DNA of 64,000 nt from Psychroflexus tropicus DSM 15496. Lineage in GTDB: Bacteria > Bacteroidota > Bacteroidia > Flavobacteriales > Flavobacteriaceae. The DNA lies in the NCBI RefSeq assembly GCF_000378765.1, contig NZ_KB905343.1, forward strand, positions 541,218 to 605,217, written 5' to 3'. Both the position numbers and the translations under genes were made by a program. Below the pieces are notes generated by a model, which saw nothing but the letters and a program-made list of their open reading frames with translations, had not been told where the DNA came from and did not search any database. Shown here piece after piece: positions 8,025 through 16,294 of this stretch. How positions within the stretch are numbered: position 1 is the first letter of the stretch; each line of letters starts with the position of its first letter.

Positions 8025-8172
8025 AGATTAAAATGAAGATTGAAACCCTATGCGAGGTTTATTTAGTTATAAAATTAAAACCGGAGGACAATTTTTTTCG
8101 TACGTAATAAAAATAATTTGTAGTATTAAATCTACTTTTATTAATTTAGTATAATATTTAACCAAAATAAAT

Positions 8173-8820
8173 TTGAAAAAAATAACCAAAATCATTCTAG
8201 CAGATGATCATGATGTGGTAAAACACGGAGTTGAAGCGATTTTGAGGCAATCTATTCTTTCTCCAGAAATCATCAAAGTGTCATCTACCAATGAGCTTAG
8301 AAATCAGCTTCTTGCTCATAAAAACGTTGATCTTGTTATTCTGGATATTAAAATGCCAGGAGGCAATACGGTAGATATTGTGAAAGATATCAAGGCAAAT
8401 TCTTCAAGCATTAAAATTTTGATGTACTCTGCTCACGAAGAACCACAGTACGCTATTAATTTTATAAGGAATGGTGCAGATGGTTATTTGAGTAAATCGC
8501 AGCCCCTACAAAAAATTGCTTTAGCGGTGAAGGTGTTAGAAAATAATAAACGCTTTATAGATGAAGATATCGAGGATGAGCTTTTAAATAAAAAGAATGG
8601 AAACGACATGTCCTTATCCAATCTGTTATCTCATCGAGAATTTCAAATTTTATCTTTGCTGGCCGATGGTAAGAGTAACCTTGATATTTCAGAAGAATTA
8701 AATCTTCAAAAATCTACGGTAAGTACTTACAAGAAACGTATCATGCAAAAACTGAATATCAATACTAACATCGGCTTAGTTGATGCTTATCGAACAGATT
8801 ATAACATCGCTGCGAATTAA
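8173..8820 (+). CDS. NarL/LuxR-family response regulator
   Basis: A 215-residue two-component regulator. REC domain 1-120: acidic pocket D11/D12, phospho-acceptor D58 (LVILDIKMPGG), conserved S86 (MYSAHEE) and K108. LuxR-type HTH about 150-205 (LSHREFQILSLLADGKSNLDISEELNLQKSTVSTYKKRI, in pieces). Translation appears to begin with TTG, because no ATG precedes the REC fold. Its 3' end overlaps by 4 bp with a convergent histidine kinase gene, a likely but unproven partner. Target genes are unknown. Confidence 0.9.
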   Translation: MKKITKIILADDHDVVKHGVEAILRQSILSPEIIKVSSTNELRNQLLAHKNVDLVILDIKMPGGNTVDIVKDIKANSSSIKILMYSAHEEPQYAINFIRNGADGYLSKSQPLQKIALAVKVLENNKRFIDEDIEDELLNKKNGNDMSLSNLLSHREFQILSLLADGKSNLDISEELNLQKSTVSTYKKRIMQKLNINTNIGLVDAYRTDYNIAAN

Positions 8821-9488
8821 TTCTTAATGAGATTTAATTTGATGCAGTTTTCCTTTTGTTTACGATTAAATTTAGCCTGTAGATATTGATAGGCCAATAT
8901 ATAAACCTCATTTTCTTTTTGTTTTTCTGATTTTTCCCGTAGCCTTTCATTAAAATCACTTGATAAAACCTCAAAGTTGAATTTAATTTCGACAACCTTG
9001 TCTTTGTTTTGCACTTGAATTGACACAGGTGTCAAGTTAATGGATTTGAGTAAAGAACAGGTGGAAGCGATTATATACTGATAAATAATTCCGTCACTCA
9101 GAGTGATGTCATTTTTAATACGTGTTTCGATATCTTTTTTAAAAACATCTTTAATCGATGAATCCAGAATACAGCTAAGCCTTGATTTTTCTGTATGCAA
9201 CTCTTCAATTACAGCTTTAGCGTTTTTAACTATTAAATGAGCTTCATGACTTAATTTGGAGGTGGATGATCCTAAGACTCTAGACGTTTCCCTTAAGTCT
9301 TCATTGTCATCAGAATCTATTTGAGATTCCAGAATTTCTGTTGAAAACTTAAGATAACTCAATGGAGAAGCTAAATCATGAGAGACTGAAGCCACTAAAG
9401 ACTTGTAGGCTTTTTTCAGCTGGTTGAGCTCCAGCAGAAGTTCTACCTTTTCTTCCAATGCTAAAACGTTATGATCTATAGATTTCAA
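8817..9488 (-). CDS. Histidine kinase-like protein without recognisable ATPase motifs
   Basis: A 223-residue soluble protein. Residues 5-32 form a coiled-coil lead, then a HisKA-type dimerisation helix with phospho-acceptor H37 (VASVSHDLASPLSYLKF). The remaining 150 residues sit where the HATPase_c domain should be, but I see no N, G1 (DxGxG), F or G2 motif; only a loose likeness (SDGIIYQYIIASTCSLLKSI, then VVEIKFNFEV) suggests a degenerate ATPase fold. There is no sensor domain and no membrane segment. The start ATG overlaps the stop of the S41 peptidase gene (ATGA), so the two are translationally coupled. It may be a phosphotransfer or scaffold protein for the response regulator it meets tail to tail; that is inference. 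Confidence 0.72.
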   Translation of the reverse strand: MKSIDHNVLALEEKVELLLELNQLKKAYKSLVASVSHDLASPLSYLKFSTEILESQIDSDDNEDLRETSRVLGSSTSKLSHEAHLIVKNAKAVIEELHTEKSRLSCILDSSIKDVFKKDIETRIKNDITLSDGIIYQYIIASTCSLLKSINLTPVSIQVQNKDKVVEIKFNFEVLSSDFNERLREKSEKQKENEVYILAYQYLQAKFNRKQKENCIKLNLIKN

Positions 9489-10915
9489 AATGATAGGGCT
9501 CCGTCCTCTAAATACATACGCTGGTAGGTAGGTGAATTCATTTGATTTTCACCTAAATGCTCTATGGTTCTCAGCCATTTTGATTCTTGAGAAGAAGAAG
9601 GCTGAAAACCCGGACTTATTTCTTGTAAAGCCCTGTTAAGTAAAGTTTCATTAGGATCACCAATTACACCCAAGTCACTAAAGTTTTCTTGCTGTTCTAT
9701 ATCTGGAGGTAGGCCGGCAAAAAAATCTGTAAATCCCACCTTATTCGCCGTTCTAAGTATGAGCGGCTGTATAGCATAGGTGTGCTCCAAACTTACATTA
9801 TCACGGAGAAAGTTTGGTGAATCATAAAGCGTTGCAGAACCTTCAAACTTACCTTCAGTAGTGGTTCCAATTTGGACAACATCAATATAGGGGTTCAAGG
9901 CATTAATTAGCAACTCACTTGCAGAAGCAGAAGCTCCCGAGGTTAGCACAAACACTCGAGATAAATTTAAGCTGTTAATGTTTTCTCCTGTTGAAATTTG
10001 ATTATCAAAAATAAGGTTTTCAGTTTCAAAATTATCATTGAAAAGTTGTTGAGCAAAAACTTCTCCTTGGAACTGGCCAGTAATCATGCTGGATAAATCC
10101 TTACAGGTCTCAATGCTCCCTCCAGAATTATACCTTAAGTCTAAAACTAATTCCGTTACACCCTGAGCCTTAAAATCTGCGAAAATTCCGTTCAATTCAG
10201 AATTAAAAGGAGTTCTGAAATTATTATACATCAAATAACCAACACTTTGGCCATCTGCATCTATCACTTTATGCTCAAAAATAGGATTCTCTGTGAGTTG
10301 GATTTTTGCAAGATTGACCTCTTCATCTAAATTCACTAATTCATTACCTTGAAATTCTGCCAGTCCAATTGTATAGGAATCAGGAGCCAGGAGTTGACCA
10401 AAATTGGTATCTGGTGTAAATTCAATACCATCTATACTTGTGAATATCATACCGCGTTCCAGGCCAGCACTTTCGGCTGGGGAACCAGGAATAACATACC
10501 TTACAAATCCAAAAACAGTAGTAGTGCCTGTAAATTGGACTAAACCAAAAGCCATACCATTAGAAAGTGAAATCCCATCCTGATTCAGTTCTAAAGTCAC
10601 ATAATCTGAAACAATAAAGCTAAAGCGATCCTGATCGGCTAAGAGTGAAAAAAAGAAATCCACCGGTGATTCTATACTTTCCAAAAAACTTCTGTACTCA
10701 TCACTACTTTCAAATCTGTCATTAGCCAAATCTGGAGCATCGCTTTTATAAACATAAAAGGTGTTCATTCCCTTCCAAATAAAGTCTTTTATATTGGTTT
10801 GATTGGCTAAGTCATTGATATTGTTAATATTATCATCTCTATCGTCCTGACAGGAAGAAAAACCTAAGGTGATGACTAGGCTAACTAGAAGTAATCTACT
10901 TACTTTCATATTCAA
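9485..10915 (-). CDS. S41 family peptidase (PDZ, C-terminal-processing type) lipoprotein
   Basis: A 476-residue envelope protease. The signal peptide ends in a lipobox (GFSSC, Cys22), so it is a lipoprotein. A PDZ-like domain spans about 115-200 (IPGSPAESAGLERGMIFTSIDG) and the tail-specific protease domain about 220-420, with LDLRYNSGGS, catalytic Ser329 (TSGASASASE) and Lys356 (TTTEGKFEGS). It cleaves exported proteins near their C-termini; its target is unknown. The downstream kinase-like gene overlaps its stop codon. Divergently, 98 bp away, lies the ECF sigma operon, so a link to envelope-stress signalling is possible but inferred. Confidence 0.9.
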   Translation of the reverse strand: MNMKVSRLLLVSLVITLGFSSCQDDRDDNINNINDLANQTNIKDFIWKGMNTFYVYKSDAPDLANDRFESSDEYRSFLESIESPVDFFFSLLADQDRFSFIVSDYVTLELNQDGISLSNGMAFGLVQFTGTTTVFGFVRYVIPGSPAESAGLERGMIFTSIDGIEFTPDTNFGQLLAPDSYTIGLAEFQGNELVNLDEEVNLAKIQLTENPIFEHKVIDADGQSVGYLMYNNFRTPFNSELNGIFADFKAQGVTELVLDLRYNSGGSIETCKDLSSMITGQFQGEVFAQQLFNDNFETENLIFDNQISTGENINSLNLSRVFVLTSGASASASELLINALNPYIDVVQIGTTTEGKFEGSATLYDSPNFLRDNVSLEHTYAIQPLILRTANKVGFTDFFAGLPPDIEQQENFSDLGVIGDPNETLLNRALQEISPGFQPSSSQESKWLRTIEHLGENQMNSPTYQRMYLEDGALSF

Positions 10916-10965
10916 TCTTAATTTGAGCTAAAAATAATCAAATTATAGATAGAAATATGTTTAGA

Positions 10966-10992
10966 TGTAACAAATCCTTTGTTGCATCGTCT
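10966..10992 (+). promoter_or_regulatory. Putative ECF-sigma-dependent autoregulatory promoter
   Basis: TGTAAC (10966-10971), a 16-bp spacer and CGTCT (10988-10992) match the common ECF layout of an AAC-containing -35 and a CGTC-containing -10, directly before an ECF sigma gene. I see no second copy of the combination elsewhere in the window. It implies that the sigma factor starts at 11014 and not at the upstream in-frame ATG, which lies inside the promoter. Confidence 0.6.
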
Positions 10993-11013
10993 TCAATGAA
11001 ACAGCACAAAAGA

Positions 11014-11523
11014 ATGGCTTCTGAATTTTATTCGACAGAAATTTTACCGCTACAAGATAAAATCTTTAGATTTTCTCGTCGTCTGTTATCTTCTGAAACA
11101 GCAGCCAAAGATGCAACACAAGATGTTCTTTTAAAACTTTGGAAATTGAGAGATCAACTTAATGAAGTTAAAAATATTGAAGCCTATGCCATGACGATGA
11201 CTAAAAATAAATGCTATGATGTTATAAAGTCTAAACATCATAAAACTTTAGAGCTAGTTCACAGTAATTATACTAACGAAAGTTCTTCTTTGTCTTCACA
11301 AATTGAAGCTAGAGACGAAGTTAGCCTGGTAGCTAAATTTATAGAAGCATTGCCTGAACAGCAACGGGCGGTCATACAGCTTAGGGATATAGAACAGTTC
11401 AGCAATAAAGAGATTGAAGATATTCTAGGAATGAATTCTACCTCGGTTAGAGTAGCATTATCTAGAGCAAGAAAAAAAATTATGAGTGAATTGAAAAAAA
11501 CGGCAGATTATGGAATACGATAA
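11014..11523 (+). CDS. ECF RNA polymerase sigma factor
   Basis: An extracytoplasmic-function sigma-70 factor of 169 residues from the chosen start. Region 2 (about 1-75) includes FSRRLLSSETAAKDATQDVLLKLWK and AYAMTMTKNKCYDVIK; region 4 (about 110-160) includes LPEQQRAVIQLRDIEQFSNKEIEDILGMN in pieces and SVRVALSRARKKI, the HTH that reads the -35 box. The frame is open from 10957, but an ECF-type promoter occupies 10966-10992, so I placed the start at MASEF (11014). It heads a four-gene operon; the next gene overlaps it by 14 bp and probably encodes its anti-sigma factor. Confidence 0.88.
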   Translation: MASEFYSTEILPLQDKIFRFSRRLLSSETAAKDATQDVLLKLWKLRDQLNEVKNIEAYAMTMTKNKCYDVIKSKHHKTLELVHSNYTNESSSLSSQIEARDEVSLVAKFIEALPEQQRAVIQLRDIEQFSNKEIEDILGMNSTSVRVALSRARKKIMSELKKTADYGIR

Positions 11524-11941
11524 CAAATACATTCGCCATTTATTGCAATTGTATGAAGAAGGCGAAAGCTCTCTGGAGCAGGAGAAAGAGTTGAAAGCCT
11601 ATTTCTCTTCCGGTCATTATGATGAGGCTTTTAAGGAGTACGCTCTATTGTTTCAATTTTTTGAAGCAGAATCGGGAACGCAACACCCTGGTGAGGTAGT
11701 GCTTCCAAAACAAAAGTCCAGATTTTCCTGGATGAATATAGCTGCCAGCATTTGTATTATTATCGGTGCGCTCTGGTTTTACCAATACCAAGTTGAACAA
11801 GAAAAATTAGCTGAAGCGAGAGTGGCTTTTGAAAAAACACAAAATGCACTTAATCTCATCTCTTTAAATATGAATAAGGGTCTAGAAAAATTGGAATATG
11901 TAGAAGTATTCAGCGAAAAGAAAAATGAAATATTGAAATAA
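11510..11941 (+). CDS. Putative membrane anti-sigma factor
   Basis: A 143-residue single-pass membrane protein. The first 70 residues are acidic and cytoplasmic (YIRHLLQLYEEGESSLEQEKEL), a membrane segment lies near 75-92 (NIAASICIIIGALWFYQY), and the remaining 50 residues form a predicted periplasmic helix rich in E and K. No zinc-binding anti-sigma (HxxxCxxC) motif is present. Assignment rests on the 14-bp overlap with the ECF sigma gene and on the same arrangement being common in Bacteroidota. It should tether the sigma factor until an envelope signal arrives. Confidence 0.68.
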   Translation: MEYDNKYIRHLLQLYEEGESSLEQEKELKAYFSSGHYDEAFKEYALLFQFFEAESGTQHPGEVVLPKQKSRFSWMNIAASICIIIGALWFYQYQVEQEKLAEARVAFEKTQNALNLISLNMNKGLEKLEYVEVFSEKKNEILK

Positions 11942-11952
11942 AAAGAAAAACT

Positions 11953-12486
11953 ATGAAAACAATTAAATTATTAGGTCTGATGATGACCATGGCTATTTTG
12001 AGCTCAAATGCTATAGCTCAGAACTTTTCTAAGTACGACGAATATCGTGAAGTCAACGCCTTTGTGATTAACAAAAGCATGTTTAAGCTGATGAGTAATC
12101 TCGATTTGGAAAGTGAAGATGAGGATGTGAAAGTAGTGATGGATATTGTCGAAAATCTTGATGATATCAAAATATATACTACAGAAAATATCAAGATTGG
12201 GAAAGAACTTCAAGCTGATTTTAATGCCTTAAAAGCTAAAAATAATTTAGAAGAATTAATGAGGGTTAAAAGCGATGGTAATGATGTCTATTTTTACATC
12301 AAGCCAGGCAAGTCAGACGATTTCGTGAAGCAGCTTCTCATGTTTGTGAGTTCTACTGAGAAAAATGATACTCAATCTGTGTTGATGATGATCAATGGAA
12401 ATATCGATCTCAAAAATATTTCGAAAATAACCAGCCAGATGAACATCCCTGGAGGAAAATCTCTAGAAAACCTTAAAAACCAATAA
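11953..12486 (+). CDS. DUF4252 periplasmic protein
   Basis: A 177-residue exported protein with a clear Sec signal peptide (MKTIKLLGLMMTMAILSSNAIAQ). The mature part matches the DUF4252 pattern (YREVNAFVINKSMFKLMSNL, VENLDDIKIYTTEN, SVLMMINGNIDLKNISKITSQMNI). Function is unknown in the family. It is the third gene of the ECF operon, 11 bp after the anti-sigma gene, and has a paralogue 2 bp downstream. As products of the operon they may sense or report the condition the sigma factor responds to; this is inference. Confidence 0.82.
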   Translation: MKTIKLLGLMMTMAILSSNAIAQNFSKYDEYREVNAFVINKSMFKLMSNLDLESEDEDVKVVMDIVENLDDIKIYTTENIKIGKELQADFNALKAKNNLEELMRVKSDGNDVYFYIKPGKSDDFVKQLLMFVSSTEKNDTQSVLMMINGNIDLKNISKITSQMNIPGGKSLENLKNQ

Positions 12487-12488
12487 TT

Positions 12489-13022
12489 ATGAAAAAGATA
12501 ATCCCCTTAATAATACTGGCTATTTTAACTTACTCTTGTAATTCTAACCCAAGTTTACAAGAATATATGGTAGAAAAGGAAAATTCTGAAGATTTTATTT
12601 CTGCAAGTATTCCTACCAATATCTTATTTCAAAACCTGGAAGGTATATCTGATGAAAAGTCAGAAAGCTTGAGAAAAATTGAAAAAATCAACATCTTAGC
12701 TTTAACGAGTAAAAAGGATAGTACTAAGTTAGAAACCGAACGTAGCGAACTGAGGTCCATCTTAAATAATGATACTTATGAATCTCTTATCAATTTTAAA
12801 GGTGGAGAAAGAGAAGCCAGATTTGCTTTCTCTGGTTCTGAAGATAAAATCGATGAACTCATTTTCTTTGGGTACGATTCTAATATGGGACTTATTCTTT
12901 TGAGAATGCGAGGTAATGAAGTAAACGTCAATGATATCTATAAGATTGCCCAATCGGCAGATCAATTTAACATGAGTGCTCTTCCGGGTCAATTTGGTGA
13001 CTTATTAGGTGATTTAGAATAA
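12489..13022 (+). CDS. DUF4252 lipoprotein
   Basis: A 177-residue paralogue of the preceding protein, but with a lipoprotein signal (LAILTYSC, Cys17) and so membrane-anchored. Shared features are the early FISASIPTNILFQNLEGI helix region, a central KIEKINILAL strand, and a closing GLILLRMRGNEVNVNDIYKIAQS resembling the INGNIDLKNISKI segment of its neighbour. Function unknown. It is the last gene of the ECF sigma operon; no terminator hairpin is evident in the 82 bp that follow. Confidence 0.8.
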   Translation: MKKIIPLIILAILTYSCNSNPSLQEYMVEKENSEDFISASIPTNILFQNLEGISDEKSESLRKIEKINILALTSKKDSTKLETERSELRSILNNDTYESLINFKGGEREARFAFSGSEDKIDELIFFGYDSNMGLILLRMRGNEVNVNDIYKIAQSADQFNMSALPGQFGDLLGDLE

Positions 13023-13104
13023 TAAGTTCATTTTGTCATTAAAATTATGTTAGAGTACCTTCAGCTTTGATTATTTTTAAGATATTCGTTAAAAACAATC
13101 TGAT

Positions 13105-13473
13105 ATGAGTACTGTATTGATAATATTAAAAATAATTATTGCGGTAGGTATCCTAAATGTATGGTTACTTCGATTTAACAAGAAAACAGAATGGAGGGGC
13201 GGAGGTGCTGGAAATATGAATGAAGAATTTGCAAAGTACGGTCTTCCCTTATGGTTTGTTCCAGTAGTTGGTTTTTTAAAGTTACTTTTTGCAGCCTTTT
13301 TAGTCATTAGTATTTTTAAGCCAGAATATAATTTAGCTTTTATTGGTGCCATTGGAATGGGTGTACTTATGATAGGAGCAATAGGAATGCACGTGAAAGT
13401 AGGGGATTCACCAAAACGCTCATTACCAGCCTTCTTAATGCTGGTCATGTCTGCTGTGATTGCTTTCGTTTAA
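13105..13473 (+). CDS. DoxX-like small membrane protein
   Basis: A 122-residue protein with four hydrophobic segments (about 3-22, 48-68, 75-92, 102-121). The loop FNKKTEWRGGGAGNMNEEFAKYGLP followed by PVVGFLKLLFAAFLV fits the DoxX-like family. Related proteins are linked to redox or membrane homeostasis, but no specific activity can be assigned. It ends in a 4-bp overlap with a convergent gene. A long frame on the opposite strand (13089-13448) lacks protein-like character and is taken as a shadow. Confidence 0.75.
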   Translation: MSTVLIILKIIIAVGILNVWLLRFNKKTEWRGGGAGNMNEEFAKYGLPLWFVPVVGFLKLLFAAFLVISIFKPEYNLAFIGAIGMGVLMIGAIGMHVKVGDSPKRSLPAFLMLVMSAVIAFV

Positions 13474-14162
13474 GGTTTTGTGACCAAATTTGATATTTCG
13501 ATAGGAATACCAAAGACGGTTTTTCTGGTCGATAATACTGCTCCAGAATCTGTCGATTTCCAATTGGTCCACTGAGCTTCTAAGCCACCTACAGGTATAA
13601 TAGAGACCCACATTTTAAACGATGTGGGTCTTTTGTTTTGATCTAGTTTCCATAAATAAGAATCACCCGGCGTACTGCCTCCAGAGGTGTAGGTTACCAG
13701 TAAACTCTTATCTCCATCTTGCCTAACTATTTTTCTCTCTACCTGATCTTCCATAATCTTATAAGGCGCTACGAGCCAAAAAGAGTCATTATTAAAATTT
13801 TTGATGCAACTCTTTATCAGTGCTTGTTCATCGCTATTTTTGGAGGAGATGACTTCGCTTTTAGAATAGTCCGATAAATCTAACTTGACTTCGTAATCAT
13901 CAGACTTTACAATCACATAGTCATCTGCTTTGTGCCATTCGTAAGAATGAATTCCTGCAAAAGTCCAACCTATATAAGACGTATTTTTATATGCTTCATA
14001 ATTCAACTCCTCAAGTATTTGTTCTGCAAGTCGATCTGCTTCGTTAGGGGAGGACCCTTTCGGCAGTTCCTCAGACATAAAAAATCCTGCAATTGTAAAA
14101 ATTAATAATAGACCAAGGAAACCAAGGCCTATCCACTTTAGTATTTTCAATAATTTCTTCAT
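13470..14162 (-). CDS. Membrane-anchored protein of unknown function
   Basis: I do not recognise this 230-residue protein. It has an N-terminal membrane anchor (WIGLGFLGLLLIFTIAGFF, about 11-29) followed by a soluble, probably periplasmic domain rich in aromatic residues: ADRLAEQILEELNYEAYKN, TYTSGGSTPGDSYLWKLD, and FKMWVSIIPVGGLEAQWTNWK. The start overlaps the AcpH stop by 4 bp, so the two are coupled. It could be a surface or periplasmic binding domain; nothing in the neighbourhood narrows this. Confidence 0.7.
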   Translation of the reverse strand: MKKLLKILKWIGLGFLGLLLIFTIAGFFMSEELPKGSSPNEADRLAEQILEELNYEAYKNTSYIGWTFAGIHSYEWHKADDYVIVKSDDYEVKLDLSDYSKSEVISSKNSDEQALIKSCIKNFNNDSFWLVAPYKIMEDQVERKIVRQDGDKSLLVTYTSGGSTPGDSYLWKLDQNKRPTSFKMWVSIIPVGGLEAQWTNWKSTDSGAVLSTRKTVFGIPIEISNLVTKP

Positions 14163-14755
14163 ACTATCTTATTTAGTTCTTTGATTTTAGATTGGCAAAA
14201 TGACTGAATGTCATCAAAAAAGAGACGAAATTCATCCTCAAACCTTTCTTGGTGCTGTAGATAAATATCAACCCCTATTTCAAGATGGGTGTCATGCTTA
14301 GTTTTACGATTCATTTGCATCAATATAGACTTCAAATCGTCCAGATTAGCATAGTTGAGGAGCCAATTATGTTCAATCATGTAAGGCACTACTTTACTTA
14401 TCTTATTAGGTAACAGAAGTAAATTAGCATCTAATAACTGATAAAATTCTTCAGCATAAACCGATAATTTAGTCTGGCAATAATTTTTCCAGTTTTTAGC
14501 TAAAATATGATCGTAAATCATGTCGATTACAACAGAATTATAATGTCCTATTTCAGAAAAAAAACGATGAGCTCCTCGGGATACCAATTTATGATGATCT
14601 GTATAATCATCTATTGCTCTATGTAGCAATATGCCTCTTTGAATTTCTGAAGGGTATGTTTTATAGGATTTTCCTTTAATTTCATCGGCCATAAAATTCC
14701 CCAATTTAAGAAGATCATCATCACCAGAAAGAAAAATGTGTGCTAAATAATTCAT
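14159..14755 (-). CDS. acpH: Acyl carrier protein phosphodiesterase (AcpH, DUF479)
   Basis: A 198-residue cytoplasmic metal-dependent hydrolase that removes the 4'-phosphopantetheine group from ACP. MNYLAHIFLSGDDDLLKLGNFMADE in pieces, RGILLHRAIDDYTDHH and VVIDMIYDHILAKNW carry the family's His/Asp metal ligands (HxxIDxxTDxH and DxxYDH patterns). Length agrees with E. coli AcpH (about 193). It is divergent from glmM and coupled to the unknown membrane protein downstream. Confidence 0.88.
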   Translation of the reverse strand: MNYLAHIFLSGDDDLLKLGNFMADEIKGKSYKTYPSEIQRGILLHRAIDDYTDHHKLVSRGAHRFFSEIGHYNSVVIDMIYDHILAKNWKNYCQTKLSVYAEEFYQLLDANLLLLPNKISKVVPYMIEHNWLLNYANLDDLKSILMQMNRKTKHDTHLEIGVDIYLQHQERFEDEFRLFFDDIQSFCQSKIKELNKIV

Positions 14756-14857
14756 TGCTCTAAATTAGATTATTAAGCAGTTTTAGCAAATTATTTATGA
14801 GTTAATTCTTTTGACTTGTATCTTTACAATCGAAAAATTTCATCAAAAAACTTAGTT

Positions 14858-16240
14858 ATGACACTTATTAAATCTATTTCAGGCATTAGAGGTACCATTG
14901 GAGGTAGCATAGGCGAAAATCTAACGCCCATAGATATAGTGAAATTTTCTGCAGCTTATGGGCAGTGGATAAAAACACAACGGAATAAAGAACATTATAA
15001 AGTCGTTATTGGAAGAGATGCTAGAATATCTGGAAAGATGGTTCAATCACTAGTGATGCAAACTTTATCCGGAATGGGAATACATGTTGTAGACTTAGAA
15101 CTATCCACCACACCAACGGTGGAAGTAGCAGTGACAATGGAACATGCCGATGGTGGAATTATACTTACTGCCAGTCATAATCCAAAACAATGGAATGCCC
15201 TAAAACTTTTGAATAAAGACGGTGAGTTTTTAAATGCTGAAGAAGGACAGCAAATATTAGAATTTGTGGACGAGGGCAAGGTTGAATTTGCAGAAGTAGA
15301 TCAGTTAGGGAAAATCAGTTACCACAATGCTTATATCGATCTACATATCGAAGAAGTCATGAAACTGAATCTGGTTGAAGTCGACCAGATTAAGGAAGCT
15401 AAAATTAAAGTAGTGGTAGATGCCGTCAATTCTACTGGAGGAATTTCTATACCACCCCTTTTGGAAATGCTAGGTGTAGAAGTCATCAAGCTCTATTGTG
15501 AGCCTAATGGAAAATTCCCTCACAATCCAGAGCCATTAGCCAAAAACTTATCGGAACTCTCTAAAAAAGTAGTAGAAGAAAATGCGGATTTTGGTATAGC
15601 TGTAGATCCAGATGTAGATCGATTGGCTTTAGTAGATGAAAAAGGGGAAATGTTTGGAGAAGAGTATACCCTGGTAAGTGTTGCCGATTATGTTTTGAGT
15701 CGAAGAAAAGGAGCTACTGTAAGTAACCTATCCTCTTCGAGAGCCTTACGCGATGTCACAGAAAAACATGGCTGTAAATATTACGCCAGTGCTGTAGGAG
15801 AAGTAAATGTGGTTGCCAAAATGAAGGAAGTGAATGCCGTTATTGGAGGAGAAGGAAATGGAGGTATCATATATCCAGAGCTCCATTACGGAAGAGATAG
15901 CCTGGTGGGAGTAGCATTGTTTTTAAGTTTATTAACCGAAAAACAAATCAAGGTTTCAGAATTGAGATCTACCTACACTTCCTACTTCATGGCTAAGGAA
16001 AAAATAGAATTGACTCCACAATTAGACGTTGATTTATTACTAGACCGTATGGCTGAAAAGTACCAAGGAGAAGAGGTTTCAACAATCGACGGGGTTAAGA
16101 TTGATTTTGCTGAAGAATGGGTTCATTTGAGAAAATCCAATACTGAGCCTATTGTTAGAATATACACCGAAGCTAAAAGCCAGAACAAAGCAGATGATCT
16201 CGCAAAGCGTTTCATTACAGAGCTTAAAGAAATGAGTTAG
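14858..16240 (+). CDS. glmM: Phosphoglucosamine mutase
   Basis: A 460-residue alpha-D-phosphohexomutase that converts glucosamine-6-phosphate to glucosamine-1-phosphate for UDP-GlcNAc. SISGIRGTIGG opens the protein, S106 in TASHNPKQWN is the phosphoserine, DPDVDRLA the metal loop, GEGNGG the sugar loop and RKSNTEPIVRIY the phosphate-binding C-terminus. In Bacteroidota this family is annotated GlmM or phosphomannomutase. The frame continues upstream to a TTG (14816), but the first ATG at 14858 aligns with MTLIKSISGIRG, the standard N-terminus. Single-gene unit with a hairpin after the stop. Confidence 0.92.
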   Translation: MTLIKSISGIRGTIGGSIGENLTPIDIVKFSAAYGQWIKTQRNKEHYKVVIGRDARISGKMVQSLVMQTLSGMGIHVVDLELSTTPTVEVAVTMEHADGGIILTASHNPKQWNALKLLNKDGEFLNAEEGQQILEFVDEGKVEFAEVDQLGKISYHNAYIDLHIEEVMKLNLVEVDQIKEAKIKVVVDAVNSTGGISIPPLLEMLGVEVIKLYCEPNGKFPHNPEPLAKNLSELSKKVVEENADFGIAVDPDVDRLALVDEKGEMFGEEYTLVSVADYVLSRRKGATVSNLSSSRALRDVTEKHGCKYYASAVGEVNVVAKMKEVNAVIGGEGNGGIIYPELHYGRDSLVGVALFLSLLTEKQIKVSELRSTYTSYFMAKEKIELTPQLDVDLLLDRMAEKYQGEEVSTIDGVKIDFAEEWVHLRKSNTEPIVRIYTEAKSQNKADDLAKRFITELKEMS

Positions 16241-16272
16241 ACTCACTACTTATTTCAATACAAAAAATTCAA

Positions 16273-16294
16273 CTCCTAGATGCTGTCTAGGGGT
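16273..16294. terminator. Bidirectional terminator between glmM and the acyltransferase gene
   Basis: CTCCTAGA (16273-16280) pairs with TCTAGGGG (16286-16293) around a 5-nt loop, followed by TTTT on the plus strand and, on the minus strand, by AGTTGAATTTTTT. The stop codon of the minus-strand gene lies in the stem. Confidence 0.6.

Noticed and set aside
10957-11013. In-frame ATG codons extending the ECF sigma factor upstream
   Set aside because: They overlap a TGTAAC-N16-CGTCT promoter, so this DNA is probably not translated.
13089-13448. 119-codon frame on the minus strand opposite the DoxX-like gene
   Set aside because: The plus-strand frame has four membrane helices and family features; the opposite frame is rich in Pro/Ser/Ile as expected from a shadow.
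14816-14857. TTG-started extension of glmM
   Set aside because: The added residues have no counterpart in the family, and the ATG at 14858 aligns with the normal N-terminus.
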